Below are positions 7,838 through 17,535 of a stretch of 43,615 nt of DNA, piece after piece. The DNA lies in assembly GCF_003075075.1 (NCBI RefSeq), contig NZ_QCYM01000030.1, forward strand, positions 1 through 43,615, written 5' to 3'. Origin of the DNA: Labrenzia sp. 011. Lineage in GTDB: Bacteria; Pseudomonadota; Alphaproteobacteria; Rhizobiales; Stappiaceae. The number at the start of each line of letters is the position of its first letter. The stretch's first letter is position 1. The position numbers and the translations under genes are program-made. The notes beneath the pieces were generated by a model. That model saw only the letters and a list, made by a program, of their open reading frames with translations, was not told the origin of the DNA and searched no databases.

Positions 7838-9457
7838 GTGAACGGACTGGTTGAATTCATCAAAACTTTGGGCGCGGCACGTATTGCCGCGATGGGCGCT
7901 GTCGCTGCGATCCTGATCGGGGTGTTCGCGTTCATCATTCTGCGCGTCACCGCACCGCAGATGACGACCCTCTACAACGAATTGACGCTGGAGGATTCCG
8001 CGGCGGTTCTCTCCCAGCTGGAATCCCAGGGGGTCCAGTTCGAGTTGAAACGCGAGGGAGCGACCATTCTGGTGCCCCGGGAACAGGTTGCCCGGCTGCG
8101 CATGCAGCTCGCTGCGGAAGGTCTGCCGACCGGCGGGTCCATCGGTTACGAGATCTTCGACAAGACCGATACCCTGGGCGCGACGAGCTTCGTTCAGAAC
8201 ATCAATCATCTCCGCGCCATGGAAGGCGAACTGTCGCGCACCATCGGGACGCTGGATCGTATCCGCTCGGCGCGGGTCCATCTGGTCATTCCGGAGCGCG
8301 AGCTGTTCCAGCGGGATCGTCGCCCACCCTCCGCTTCCATTGTCCTGAATGTTCGCGGGTCCCTCGGCCCGGGTGAAATCCGCGCCGTTCAGCATCTGGT
8401 GGCCACCGCCGTCGAGGGGCTGGAGCCGGACCGGGTCTCGATCATCGACGAAAGCGGCCGCCTGCTGGCCTCCGGCGCGGGCACGGATGAGGATGGTCTG
8501 GTGTCCGCATCGCTGCAGGAGCGGACCGTGGCCGTGGAAAGCCGGCTGCGCAACCAGATCGAGGAGATCCTGAATTCCGTCGTCGGCCCCGGCCGGGCCC
8601 GGGTTCGGGTGAATGCGGATATCGACTACAACCGGCTCACGGAAACCACGGAGACATTCGATCCGGACGGGCAGGTGGTGCGCTCGACACAGTCCAAGGA
8701 AGAGGCATCCTCCGCCGTCAGCCGGAACGGTCAGGTAACGGTCGGCAACCAGTTGCCGAATGCCGAGCAGGGCGGCGAGCAGGGCGGCGACAGGGATACG
8801 ACCAACCTGATCGAGGAGGTCGTCAATTACGAGATCTCTCGTTCCACCCGTACGGAGATCATCGAGGCCGGTCAGGTGGAGCGCCTGAGCGTGGCCGTGC
8901 TGGTCGACGGGACCTATGAGCCCAATGAGGACGGCGATGTGGTCTATGCGCCGCGCGACCAGGAAACGCTCGACAGGATTGCAGTCCTGGTGCGCTCTGC
9001 CGTGGGCTTCAACGAGGGGCGCGGAGATGTGGTGGAAGTCGTCAACCTGCAATTCGCGCTGCCGCCGCAGGATGATCTGCTGTCCGAGGGCGACGGCCTG
9101 TTCGAATTCACGCGGGACGACATCGTCCGCTTCGCGGAACTCGGGGTCCTTTCCCTGATCGCGATCCTGCTGCTGCTCTTCGTTGTCCGTCCGCTGCTGC
9201 GCCGCATTGTTACGCCGGAGGAAAAGCAGCCCCAGGAGCTGATGATCGGGCCGGACGGAACCCTGGTGATCGAAACGGAAGTTCCCAAGGAAGAGAATCC
9301 GGAAGACGAATTCGTGATCGAATGGCTTGAGCAGGCAAAGCAGGAAGGTGCGATGCAGGCGAGCTCGATCACCAAGGTTGGTGAAATGATCAAGGACCAT
9401 CCGACGGAAGCGGTGACGATCGTCCGCGGCTGGCTGGATCAACAGGCGGCGGCTTAA
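7838..9457 (+). CDS. fliF: Flagellar MS-ring protein FliF
   Basis: FliF forms the membrane and supramembrane ring that is the base of the motor and houses the export gate. With GTG 7838 it has 539 residues: a first transmembrane segment in AAMGAVAAILIGVFAFIIL, periplasmic ring-building motifs (YNELTLEDSAAVLSQLES, then GGSIGYEIFDKTD), a second transmembrane segment LSLIAILLLLFVV near residue 435, and a C-terminal tail that binds FliG. GTG 7838 begins the family-like VNGLVEFIKTLG. The frame is open further upstream to TTG 7760, but that runs into the palindrome. fliG begins 3 bases after the stop. Confidence 0.95.
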   Translation: MNGLVEFIKTLGAARIAAMGAVAAILIGVFAFIILRVTAPQMTTLYNELTLEDSAAVLSQLESQGVQFELKREGATILVPREQVARLRMQLAAEGLPTGGSIGYEIFDKTDTLGATSFVQNINHLRAMEGELSRTIGTLDRIRSARVHLVIPERELFQRDRRPPSASIVLNVRGSLGPGEIRAVQHLVATAVEGLEPDRVSIIDESGRLLASGAGTDEDGLVSASLQERTVAVESRLRNQIEEILNSVVGPGRARVRVNADIDYNRLTETTETFDPDGQVVRSTQSKEEASSAVSRNGQVTVGNQLPNAEQGGEQGGDRDTTNLIEEVVNYEISRSTRTEIIEAGQVERLSVAVLVDGTYEPNEDGDVVYAPRDQETLDRIAVLVRSAVGFNEGRGDVVEVVNLQFALPPQDDLLSEGDGLFEFTRDDIVRFAELGVLSLIAILLLLFVVRPLLRRIVTPEEKQPQELMIGPDGTLVIETEVPKEENPEDEFVIEWLEQAKQEGAMQASSITKVGEMIKDHPTEAVTIVRGWLDQQAAA

Positions 9458-9460
9458 ACG

Positions 9461-10507
9461 GTGAACGATCTACTTCAAAAACAGCTGCAGGTCAGCGCGG
9501 ACGAAGAGGAGCGCGAACTCAAGGGCGCCGAGCGTGCTGCCGTCCTGTTGCTCGCGCTCGGCGAAGCCCACGGAGCCCCGATCTGGGAAAAGCTCGATGA
9601 AATCGAGGTGCGGCAGGTTTCCGCCGCCATGGCGAACCTCGGGCCGGTGACGCCGAACATGCTTGAAAACCTGTTCAAGGATTTCGTCCGCCGGGTGAGT
9701 TCCACCGGCGCATTGACCGGTAATGTCGATGCGACCGAGCGTCTTCTGGCCAGTTTCCTGCCCGGAGACAAGGTTTCCGTCATCATGGAGGAAATCCGCG
9801 GCCCTGCAGGACGCAACATGTGGGAAAAGCTCTCGAACGTGCAGGAAAACGTTCTGGCCAACTACCTCAAGAACGAATACCCGCAAACGGTCGCGGTGGT
9901 GCTGTCGAAGATCAATTCCGATCATGCGGCAAGGGTGCTCGGGATCCTGCCGGAGGAACTGGCGCTCGAAGTTGTCAGCCGCATGCTGCGTATGGATGCG
10001 GTCCAGAAGGAAGTTCTGGAGAAGGTCGAGCAGACACTGCGTGTGGAGTTCATGTCCAATCTGACCAACACGTCGCGCCGCGACAGTCACGAGATGATGG
10101 CCGAGATCTTCAACAATTTCGACAGGCAGACGGAAGCCCGCTTCCTGGCGGCCCTGGAAGAGGACAACCGCGAGGCGGCGGACCGCATCAAGACACTGAT
10201 GTTCACCTTCGACGACCTGATGAAGCTGGATGCGGCAAGCGCGCAGACCCTGTTGCGGCACGTGGAAAAGGATCAGCTGGCGATCGCGCTCAAGGGATCG
10301 ACCGATGCGGCCAGGGAATTCTTCTTCGGCAACATGTCCTCGCGCGCGGCGAAGCTCCTGCAGGACGATATGGAGGCGCTCGGACCGGTCCGGCTGCGCG
10401 ACGTGGACGATGCGCAGACAGGCATGGTGAACAAGGCGAAGGATCTCGCCGCGAAAGGCGAAATCATGATCTCCAAATCCAAGAGCGACGATGAAATCAT
10501 CTACTGA
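9461..10507 (+). CDS. fliG: Flagellar motor switch protein FliG
   Basis: FliG links the MS ring to the C-ring and interacts with the stator to produce torque. The 348-residue protein shows the three FliG modules: the N-terminal FliF-binding domain ([14 protein letters not shown]), the middle domain with [14 protein letters not shown] (family motif EHPQ, here EYPQ), and the C-terminal torque domain with its charged helix ([19 protein letters not shown]). It starts with GTG three bases after fliF, and its TGA overlaps the next ATG (TGATG), so translation is likely coupled to fliH. Confidence 0.96.
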   Translation: MNDLLQKQLQVSADEEERELKGAERAAVLLLALGEAHGAPIWEKLDEIEVRQVSAAMANLGPVTPNMLENLFKDFVRRVSSTGALTGNVDATERLLASFLPGDKVSVIMEEIRGPAGRNMWEKLSNVQENVLANYLKNEYPQTVAVVLSKINSDHAARVLGILPEELALEVVSRMLRMDAVQKEVLEKVEQTLRVEFMSNLTNTSRRDSHEMMAEIFNNFDRQTEARFLAALEEDNREAADRIKTLMFTFDDLMKLDAASAQTLLRHVEKDQLAIALKGSTDAAREFFFGNMSSRAAKLLQDDMEALGPVRLRDVDDAQTGMVNKAKDLAAKGEIMISKSKSDDEIIY

Positions 10508-11238
10508 TGCGTCATCCGGCAGGTAGCGAAAACAGAATGCGCAGCATGACCAACCCGTCGAAATTCCTGTTCAACATCGACTTCGCCGAACCGGAGGAGC
10601 CGGAGGTGGTTGTGCAGCCCGAACCGGAGATTCCGATGATCACGGTCGCCGAGCACGAGAAGCTGCTTGCCAAGGCGCGGGCCAAGGCGCTCGAGGAAGG
10701 GCGGGTAAAGGCGCTTGCCGATCTTCAGACGAAGCAGGAAACGCTGCTGACGGCGGAGGTCGGGCAGCTGGTGGGGGCCGTGGGCGAGGTGCTGCAGTCC
10801 CTGGACGATCAGCAGGCCGCCCGCGAGCAGGAAGCCGTCAGCCTTGCATTTCTTGTGGCTAGACGCCTTTGCGCCCACCTGATTGCCCGTCAGCCGCTGG
10901 CGGAAACCGTGGCATTGGTGTCAGAATGCCTGGGGCCGCTGCGCAAGGCGCCGCATCTGGTGATCCGTATCGCGGAAAAGGATGTCGAGGCTCTGAAGGC
11001 CCAGGTGGACCCGATCATTCACGAAAAGGGATTCGAGGGTCGGCTTGTGATCCTCGGCGAACCGGATATCAGCCGCGGTGACTGCCATATCGAATGGGCC
11101 GATGGTGGTATCCGGCGCGACCGGAAAGCGCTTGAAGGTGAGATCGACACGAGCATTCGGGCCTATCTGCGGGCACGCGCCGCAGCCAAGCAGGGGCAGC
11201 CCTCCGGCCCGACGGCGGAAAAGGATACTGGCGTATGA
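10507..11238 (+). CDS. fliH: Flagellar assembly protein FliH (FlbE-like)
   Basis: The position between fliG and fliN, a length of about 240 residues and a charged, Glu-rich N-terminal half followed by a long helix identify the FliH family, which regulates the export ATPase FliI and ties it to the C-ring. The alphaproteobacterial form is called FlbE in Caulobacter. The N-terminus is uncertain: ATG 10507 overlaps the fliG stop, while ATG 10537 or 10546 would begin close to the conserved-looking TNPSKFLFNIDFAEP. The last bases overlap fliN (ATGA). Sequence conservation of this family is low, so identification rests largely on context. Confidence 0.82.
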   Translation: MRHPAGSENRMRSMTNPSKFLFNIDFAEPEEPEVVVQPEPEIPMITVAEHEKLLAKARAKALEEGRVKALADLQTKQETLLTAEVGQLVGAVGEVLQSLDDQQAAREQEAVSLAFLVARRLCAHLIARQPLAETVALVSECLGPLRKAPHLVIRIAEKDVEALKAQVDPIIHEKGFEGRLVILGEPDISRGDCHIEWADGGIRRDRKALEGEIDTSIRAYLRARAAAKQGQPSGPTAEKDTGV

Positions 11239-11570
11239 GTGACGAACAAGACACCAACATACAGCTTGACGAACTCGAGGTTCCCCAGCGCGAGGCCACC
11301 GATGCCGAGATCCAGGTGCCGCAGTCTGCCGCCGATCTGGAAGCGGTCTTCGATGTTCCCGTGCGCATCTCGGCGGTTCTCGGACATTCGAAAATGCATG
11401 TCTCGGAGCTTCTGAAACTGGCCTCCGGAACGGTTCTCGAACTGGACCGGAAAGTCGGTGAAGCCATTGATATTTATGTGAACGACCGGCTGGTTGCCCG
11501 TGGAGAGGTTGTCCTTGTCGAGGACAAGCTCGGCGTGACCATGACGGAAATCATCAAGACGGATCGATAG
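11235..11570 (+). CDS. fliN: Flagellar motor switch protein FliN
   Basis: FliN forms the lower C-ring with FliM and helps dock export substrates. The 111-residue protein has a disordered acidic N-terminus and a C-terminal SpoA/FliN domain: VFDVPVRISAVLGHSKM, then LLKLASGTVLELDRKVGE and VNDRLVARGEVVLVEDKLGV, all standard FliN motifs. Its ATG overlaps the fliH stop by four bases. No fliM is present in the window. Confidence 0.95.
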   Translation: MSDEQDTNIQLDELEVPQREATDAEIQVPQSAADLEAVFDVPVRISAVLGHSKMHVSELLKLASGTVLELDRKVGEAIDIYVNDRLVARGEVVLVEDKLGVTMTEIIKTDR

Positions 11571-11582
11571 GAAAGATAGCCG

Positions 11583-12935
11583 ATGCGCCTGTTAATTGTC
11601 GGGACCCTGGGAGGCCAGCTGACGACCGCGTCCAAGATGGCGATGCAGGGCGGTGCGCAGGTAACGCATGCAGATGACATCGAAGGAGCCATGAAGGTTC
11701 TTCGCTCCGGACGCGGGGCGGATCTTCTGCTGGTCGAGGTTCACCTGGACATCGCCGGGCTGATCGCCAAGCTTCAGAACGAACGGGTTCATGTTCCGGT
11801 GGTGGCCTGTGGCGTTGAAACGGACGCCCAGGCGGCCGTCTCGGCGATCCGTGCCGGCGCAAAGGAATATATTCCCCTGCCCCCGGATCCGGAGATGATT
11901 GCCGCCGTTCTGGCAGCGGTCGCCCAGGAACGTGGCGACCTGATCTACCGGGACGAGGCCATGGCAACGGTGGTCAAGCTCGCCGAGCAGGTGGCGCCCT
12001 CCGAGGCTTCCGTTCTGATTACCGGCGAATCGGGAACCGGCAAGGAAGTCATCGCGCGTCACGTGCACAAGTGTTCGAACCGGGCCTCCCGGCCATTCAT
12101 ATCGATCAATTGCGCGGCGATCCCCGAGCATCTGCTGGAATCGGAGCTGTTCGGCCATGAGAAGGGCGCCTTCACCGGCGCGGTTGCCCGCAGGATCGGC
12201 AAGTTCGAGGAAGCCGACGGCGGCACGCTGCTGCTGGATGAAATTTCCGAAATGGACGTCCGCCTTCAGGCCAAGCTGCTGCGTGCCATCCAGGAACGGG
12301 TGATCGACCGGGTGGGCGGAACGCGGCCGGTGCCGGTCAATATCCGCATTCTGGCGACCTCCAACCGGGACCTTGCGGAAAGCGTGCGTCAGGGCCTGTT
12401 CCGCGAAGACCTTCTGTTCCGACTGAATGTGGTGAACCTGAAGCTGCCGCCCCTGCGCGAGCGCCCGGCGGATATCATGGAACTGGCGCAATTCTTCATC
12501 AATCACTATTCCGAGACGAACGGCGTGCCGGTGCGCTCGCTTGCGGCGGATGCCCGACACGCCCTGATGACCAATCTCTGGCCCGGGAACGTGCGCGAAC
12601 TGGAAAACACGATGCATCGGGCGGTGCTTCTGGCATCGGGCGAGGAAATCGGCGTGGAGGCGATCCGCATGCCGGACGGCTCTCCGCTGTCGGTCGCCCG
12701 GGGGCCAGCCGAACGGGCGGCACAGACGGCGGAAGCCGTCAGCCGCTCCTTTGTCGGGCGGACGGTGGCGGATGTGGAACGCGACCTCATCCTCGACACC
12801 CTCGACCATTGTCTGGGAAACCGGACCCATGCGGCAAAAATTCTGGGTATTTCCATCCGGACCCTGCGCAACAAGCTGAATCAATATACTGATGAAGGGA
12901 TCAGGGTTCCCGGTCCCGGCGAAGCGCGGGCCTGA
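11583..12935 (+). CDS. flbD: Sigma-54-dependent flagellar activator FlbD
   Basis: NtrC-family activator of 450 residues. The AAA+ core has Walker A GESGTGKE (148-155), the sigma-54 contact loop GAFTGA (195-200), Walker B LLLDE (216-220) and FREDLLFRLNV. A Fis-type helix-turn-helix closes the protein (TLDHCLGNRTHAAKILGIS). The N-terminal receiver-like domain starts MRLLIVGTL where the acidic pocket is expected and has Glu52 in LLLVEVHLD where the phospho-acceptor Asp would be. Such a degenerate receiver is known for FlbD, which in Caulobacter is controlled by FliX; no fliX is visible here. AGGAAAG precedes the start. Predicted targets are the sigma-54 promoter of fliK and possibly fliF. Confidence 0.9.
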   Translation: MRLLIVGTLGGQLTTASKMAMQGGAQVTHADDIEGAMKVLRSGRGADLLLVEVHLDIAGLIAKLQNERVHVPVVACGVETDAQAAVSAIRAGAKEYIPLPPDPEMIAAVLAAVAQERGDLIYRDEAMATVVKLAEQVAPSEASVLITGESGTGKEVIARHVHKCSNRASRPFISINCAAIPEHLLESELFGHEKGAFTGAVARRIGKFEEADGGTLLLDEISEMDVRLQAKLLRAIQERVIDRVGGTRPVPVNIRILATSNRDLAESVRQGLFREDLLFRLNVVNLKLPPLRERPADIMELAQFFINHYSETNGVPVRSLAADARHALMTNLWPGNVRELENTMHRAVLLASGEEIGVEAIRMPDGSPLSVARGPAERAAQTAEAVSRSFVGRTVADVERDLILDTLDHCLGNRTHAAKILGISIRTLRNKLNQYTDEGIRVPGPGEARA

Positions 12936-13099
12936 GGGAAGACAACGGATTTGGCCGCGGCCATGAACTGACCATGAACACCCGGGAGCATCCTGTCTTC
13001 GCATAGTCGCGCAGGCGATGCCCCGGCAGTCTAGGACCGATCGGTTTTCCGCTTTCCCGCAGAAGGGACCGCGGGCCGATCCAGGAAGTGAAGCAGGGA

Positions 13100-15274
13100 A
13101 TGTCGGACACGGCAGCAGGCGAACAGGGCGGGGCGAGCGGCCCTCCGGCAGAGCAGCAGGCGGCAGTCCAGCCGGCTGCGGCCGCTGGCGGCCTGCCGAG
13201 CATCCGTGAGCTGATCGACACCATGCGCACCGGGGATGTGGGGCTTGCCACCGGCATTCTGGTGATCCTCACCCTTCTGATCCTGCCCATGCCGCCGGTG
13301 ATGCTGGACATGTTCCTGGCGGTGTCGATCATCTTCTCGGTCATGGTCCTGATGACCGGCCTGTTCATCCAGCGACCGCTGGAATTCTCGTCGTTTCCGA
13401 CCGTCCTGCTGATCGCCACCATGTTGCGGCTGGGACTGAACATCGCCTCCACGCGCCTGATCCTGGCGAACGGCCACGAGGGGACGGCGGCGGCGGGCAA
13501 CGTCATCCAGTCCTTCGGCAATCTTGTCATGGGCGGGAATTTCGTCATCGGGATCATCGTGTTCGCGATCCTGGTGATCGTGAACTTCGTCGTCATCACC
13601 AAGGGTTCGGGCCGTATCGCCGAAGTGGCCGCGCGCTTCACGCTCGACGCGATGCCCGGCAAGCAGATGGCGATCGACGCGGATCTGTCCGCCGGACTGA
13701 TCGACGAGACGGAAGCCAAGTCCCGCCGCAAGGTGCTGGAAGACGAAAGTTCCTTCTTCGGCGCCATGGACGGTGCCTCGAAATTCGTGCGCGGCGATGC
13801 CATCGCGGGCCTGTTGATCACCTTCATCAACATTCTCGGCGGCATCTTCATCGGTGTCGCACAGATGGAGCTGACCTTCTCGGAGGCGGCCAACAACTAC
13901 ACACTGCTGACCATCGGTGACGGTCTTGTGTCGCAGATTCCGGCACTGATCGTCTCCACAGCCGCCGGCCTGCTCGTGTCCAAGGCCGGCGTGCATGGCG
14001 CGGCCGACAAGGCGCTGACCAGCCAGTTCACGGGCTATCCCAAGGCGCTGGGCATGTCGGCGATGGTGATGGTCATCCTGGCCTTGCTGCCGGGCATGCC
14101 GATGGTCCCGTTTCTCGGACTCGCCGGTCTGGCGGGGTATCTGGCCTATCAGGTCGGGGCAAAGAAAAAACGCGAGGCGACGAAGGTCGCGCAGAAGAAG
14201 GCCGTCGACGATGCGCCCAAGCCGGTGCCGGAGCCGCCGATTACCGACGCGCTCAAGATGGACGAACTGCGGATCGAACTGGGATATGCGCTGCTGCCGC
14301 TGATCAATGGCAAGGCGCAGGGAGAAGCCGACATATTGACCGAGCAGATCAAGGCGCTGCGCCGCCAGATCGCCGGTGACATGGGGGTCATCATGCCGCC
14401 CGTGCGCATTCTCGACAATATTCAGCTCGGCGCCAACGACTATGTCATCAAGGTCAAGGAAGTGGAGGCTGGCCGCGGCATTCTCTATCCGAACCATTAT
14501 ATGGTGATGGATCCGGCCGGCGGTCAGGTGAAACTGCCCGGCACGCATACGACGGAACCGACCTTCGGCCTGCCCGCGACCTGGGTGGAAGCCCAGTACC
14601 GCGAGGATGCGTCCCTGCGCGGCTACACGGTGGTCGATCCGGCGACGGTGCTGTCCACGCATCTGACGGAAACGATCAAGGCCAACATCAGTGAACTCCT
14701 GACTTATGGCGACGTCCAGAAGCTCCTGAAGGAACTGCGCGGAGAGCAGGCCAAGCTGGTCGAGGATCTTGTTCCCTCGCAGATCACCGTCTCCGGTGTC
14801 CAGCGGGTCCTGCAGGCGCTGCTCAACGAACGGATTTCCATTCGCGACCTGGGCACGATCCTGGAAGGGGTGTCGGAGGCAACCGGCATGAGCCGCAACA
14901 CCGACACCATCGCGGAACACGTGCGTTCGCGGCTCGGGCGGCAGATCTGCGCGGCCAATCTCGCGCCGGGCGGTTACCTGCCTTTGATCGCCCTGTCACC
15001 GCAGTGGGAACAGGCGTTTCTTGAATCGATTGTCGGCGAAGGCGACGACCGTCAGCTTGCCATGCAGCCGAGCAAGCTGCAGGAATTCGTTGGCAAGGTA
15101 AGGGATGCTTTCGAGGAAGCGGCACAGATGGGCGAGGTTCCCGTTCTGCTGACCTCGCCGCTGACTCGGCCGTTCGTGCGGTCGATCGTCGAACGCTTCC
15201 GCGCCCATACGACCATCATGAGTCAGGCGGAAGTCCATCCGCGCATCAAGCTGAAGACGATCGGGTCCATCTGA
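13100..15274 (+). CDS. flhA: Flagellar export gate protein FlhA
   Basis: Core inner-membrane component of the flagellar type III export apparatus, about 724 residues. An N-terminal membrane half (eight predicted segments, e.g. ATGILVILTLLILPM) carries the FHIPEP-family signature region around LRLGLNIASTRLIL and the cytoplasmic loop FTLDAMPGKQMAIDADLSAG. A linker from about 345 leads to the cytoplasmic C-terminal half that docks chaperones and substrates. ATG 13100 is chosen; GTG 13088 in the same frame is an alternative. It follows flbD after a gap of about 160 bases in which I see no clear promoter, so it may belong to the fliF transcript. Confidence 0.95.
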   Translation: MSDTAAGEQGGASGPPAEQQAAVQPAAAAGGLPSIRELIDTMRTGDVGLATGILVILTLLILPMPPVMLDMFLAVSIIFSVMVLMTGLFIQRPLEFSSFPTVLLIATMLRLGLNIASTRLILANGHEGTAAAGNVIQSFGNLVMGGNFVIGIIVFAILVIVNFVVITKGSGRIAEVAARFTLDAMPGKQMAIDADLSAGLIDETEAKSRRKVLEDESSFFGAMDGASKFVRGDAIAGLLITFINILGGIFIGVAQMELTFSEAANNYTLLTIGDGLVSQIPALIVSTAAGLLVSKAGVHGAADKALTSQFTGYPKALGMSAMVMVILALLPGMPMVPFLGLAGLAGYLAYQVGAKKKREATKVAQKKAVDDAPKPVPEPPITDALKMDELRIELGYALLPLINGKAQGEADILTEQIKALRRQIAGDMGVIMPPVRILDNIQLGANDYVIKVKEVEAGRGILYPNHYMVMDPAGGQVKLPGTHTTEPTFGLPATWVEAQYREDASLRGYTVVDPATVLSTHLTETIKANISELLTYGDVQKLLKELRGEQAKLVEDLVPSQITVSGVQRVLQALLNERISIRDLGTILEGVSEATGMSRNTDTIAEHVRSRLGRQICAANLAPGGYLPLIALSPQWEQAFLESIVGEGDDRQLAMQPSKLQEFVGKVRDAFEEAAQMGEVPVLLTSPLTRPFVRSIVERFRAHTTIMSQAEVHPRIKLKTIGSI

Positions 15275-15303
15275 CGGTTCGGTTTGGTTCGGGAGAAGCC
15301 GGT

Positions 15304-15579
15304 TCAGATCACGACATTGATGCGGGACATGACCGCGGTCGGGCTGGCGTAGCCACTCTGGGTGCCCATGTTCTGAATCAGGAAGGCGGTGTTCGCCTGG
15401 GAGGCCTGGGTGCCTATGGTGCTGAAGGTGCTTGCAATGCTTCGCAGCTGCTGCATTTTCTCGGCGGCAGCCGCGCGCCGCGAACCCCAGGACTTGTTGT
15501 AGTCCGACCAGGTCGAGGTTTTTTGCGAACTGTAGGTCTTGTGATAGTCCCGCTGGACATAATTTCCGACTGTTGCCAT
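15304..15579 (-). CDS. Small protein of unknown function, predicted CtrA target
   Basis: A 91-residue protein with AGGAAAG upstream of ATG 15577-15579. It has no signal peptide or membrane segment. The sequence is rich in Ser, Thr, Gln and Asn, with an aromatic N-terminal part (GNYVQRDYHKTYSSQ) and a helix-prone middle (AAAAEKMQQLRSIAST). I do not recognise a family. It is convergent with flhA and has a perfect CtrA motif 45 bases upstream. Together these suggest a flagellar or cell-cycle-linked protein, perhaps an export substrate. That is inference from context and composition only. Confidence 0.8.
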   Translation of the reverse strand: MATVGNYVQRDYHKTYSSQKTSTWSDYNKSWGSRRAAAAEKMQQLRSIASTFSTIGTQASQANTAFLIQNMGTQSGYASPTAVMSRINVVI

Positions 15580-15623
15580 CAATGCATCTTTCCTGGATAC
15601 GCAAAGACCCTCCCACAACAGCG

Positions 15624-15638
15624 TTAATGACGCGTTAA
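15624..15638. promoter_or_regulatory. CtrA binding site upstream of the small gene
   Basis: TTAATGACGCGTTAA is an exact TTAA-N7-TTAA motif, followed by CC so that the right half reads TTAACC. It lies 45 bases before the start codon of the gene at 15304-15579, promoter-proximal, in an otherwise GC-rich region. Confidence 0.72.
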
Positions 15639-15802
15639 CCGCTTGCAATACGCAAACCTGCGCGCAGCACTGGAAACAAACGCAATCGCGTCCGGTTCCA
15701 TGTCCGCGCGGGCGGCTGACACTGGCAATCCTCCCTCACTGTGCTGCGGTGATATCGGCTGGTATAAGCGCGAAAACACCGCTCAGTGCCGATGGAGACA
15801 AG

Positions 15803-16414
15803 ATGCCGGAACAGACACTCAACATGGATGGATTCACGGATGTTCCCGACGGGAAGATCGCCGTCGTGGTGACGCATCTCGAAATGCTGAAGGCGCCCGA
15901 TGCGCCGCTGGCGCCCGCAAGGGACGATCTCACGCTGGAACGGTGGGCATCCACGGATGTGGAGGCCTATCGCAGGCTTTTCCGGGAGGTGGGGGCGGAC
16001 TGGATCTGGTTCGGCCGGCTGGTGCTCGACGATGACACCCTGGAAAGGAAGCTTGCCGAACCGGCGCGCGAGAATTTCCTCCCCCTGCGCGAGGGGGCGC
16101 CGGTGGGGACGCTGGAACTCAACTACGCGATCCCGGAAGAGCCGGAGATTTCCTATTTCGGTCTGAAACCGGAGGCGATCGGCTCGGGAACGGGCCGCTG
16201 GCTGATGGCCCGGGCCGTCGAGATGGCCTGGGCGCGTCCTCAGACCCGGCGGCTCTGGCTGCATACCTGCACCGCCGACAGTCCCCAGGCACTCGGGTTC
16301 TACATGTCCTGCGGTTTCAGGCCCTGCAAGAGGTCGATCGAAATCGCCGACGACCCGCGCCTCATGGGGATTTATCCCAGAAGCAATGCACCGCATGTGC
16401 CGGTCATCGGCTGA
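15803..16414 (+). CDS. GNAT-family N-acetyltransferase
   Basis: Predicted acetyl-CoA-dependent acyltransferase of 203 residues. The GNAT fold is visible from about residue 42: LTLERWASTDVEAYRRLF, the central strand VGTLELNY, the acetyl-CoA loop region GSGTGRWLMARAVEMAW, and the closing LGFYMSCGFRP. ATG 15803 is chosen because GGAG lies just upstream; the frame is open a little further to 15749. It converges with mtnA, with 14 bases between the stops. The substrate is unknown. Confidence 0.82.
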   Translation: MPEQTLNMDGFTDVPDGKIAVVVTHLEMLKAPDAPLAPARDDLTLERWASTDVEAYRRLFREVGADWIWFGRLVLDDDTLERKLAEPARENFLPLREGAPVGTLELNYAIPEEPEISYFGLKPEAIGSGTGRWLMARAVEMAWARPQTRRLWLHTCTADSPQALGFYMSCGFRPCKRSIEIADDPRLMGIYPRSNAPHVPVIG

Positions 16415-16428
16415 GACCTGCAGCCGCT

Positions 16429-17535
16429 TCAGGCACTGGCCTTCACCCGTTCGGGAAAGGCCTTGGCAATGGCCTGCCGGTTGGCGGCTAGCACGCCGCG
16501 TTCCGTGATCAGGCCGGTTACCAGACGGGCGGGGGTGACGTCGAAAGCGGGATTGCCGACCGGCGATCCCTCCGCGACGACGCTGATCGTCTCGATGCTG
16601 CCCGCGTCGGTTCGTCCGGTCATGCGGCTGACTTCCGCGCCGCTGCGCTCCTCGATGGGAATGTCCCGCACGCCGTCGGACAGGGAAAAGTCGATGGTCG
16701 GCGAGGGGAGGGCGACATAGAAGGGGACGTCGCAGTCGCGGGCGGCCAGGGCCTTGAGATAGGTTCCGATCTTGTTGCAGACATCGCCCGTCGCCGTCGT
16801 ACGGTCGGTGCCGACGATGACGATGTCCACCTCGCCATGCTGCATGAGATGTCCGCCGGCATTGTCGGCGATCACCGTGTGCGGCACGCCGTGATGTCCG
16901 AGTTCCCAGGCAGTCAGGAAGGCGCCCTGGTTGCGCGGGCGGGTTTCGTCGACCCACACATGGACCGGAATGCCGCCCTCGTGACACATGTAGACCGGCG
17001 CCGTTGCCGTGCCCCAGTCGACGGCCGCCAGCCAGCCGGCGTTGCAATGGGTGAGAATGTTGACCGGTTCGCCCTCGCGCTTGGTCCGGGCGATGTCGGC
17101 GATCAGCTCCATGCCGTGCATGCCGATGGCCATGTTGTTGGCGATGTCTTCGTCGCAGATGCCGGCGGCGAGGGCGAAGGCGGCTTCCGCTCGGCTTTCC
17201 GGCGCAACCCGAATGAGCGACTTGCGTGCACGATCCAGCGCCCAATGCAGGTTGACGGCGGTCGGGCGGGTCTCCAGCAGGGCCGAACAGGCGGCGTGAA
17301 GCGCGGCGTCGGACGGGTCGGCGCGCATGGCCAGGGCGACACCATAGGCGGCGGTCGCCCCGATCAGGGGAGCGCCGCGCACCTGCATAACGCGAATCGC
17401 ATGGGCCGCGTCTTCCATCGTGCGGAGTTTCGCGATTTCGAATGCATAGGGAAATTTCGTCTGGTCGATAATTTCGACAGATTCACCGTCCGGGGCGAGC
17501 CAGATGGTGCGATATTTTTTTCCGTCGACGTTCAT
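16429..17535 (-). CDS. mtnA: Methylthioribose-1-phosphate isomerase MtnA
   Basis: Converts 5-methylthioribose-1-phosphate to the ribulose form in the methionine salvage pathway, a family related to eIF2B. The 368-residue protein contains [14 protein letters not shown] (52-65), the catalytic Cys164 in LTHCNAG and the catalytic Asp244 in [10 protein letters not shown], as well as NKIGTYLKA. Length is normal. No other methionine salvage gene is adjacent, so it stands as a single-gene unit, convergent with the acetyltransferase gene. The gene name rests on family; some homologues act on other phosphorylated pentoses. Confidence 0.93.
   Translation of the reverse strand: MNVDGKKYRTIWLAPDGESVEIIDQTKFPYAFEIAKLRTMEDAAHAIRVMQVRGAPLIGATAAYGVALAMRADPSDAALHAACSALLETRPTAVNLHWALDRARKSLIRVAPESRAEAAFALAAGICDEDIANNMAIGMHGMELIADIARTKREGEPVNILTHCNAGWLAAVDWGTATAPVYMCHEGGIPVHVWVDETRPRNQGAFLTAWELGHHGVPHTVIADNAGGHLMQHGEVDIVIVGTDRTTATGDVCNKIGTYLKALAARDCDVPFYVALPSPTIDFSLSDGVRDIPIEERSGAEVSRMTGRTDAGSIETISVVAEGSPVGNPAFDVTPARLVTGLITERGVLAANRQAIAKAFPERVKASA

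Noticed and set aside
8746..8762. GGCAA-N4-TTGCC inside fliF
   Set aside because: The spacer is 4, not 3, and it lies in coding sequence. Similar wider pairs at 4561 (N6) and 24730 (N5) are also in genes.
13031..14920. 629-codon minus-strand open frame inside flhA
   Set aside because: flhA is unmistakable on the plus strand; the antisense frame is rich in His, Gln and Arg as expected for a shadow.
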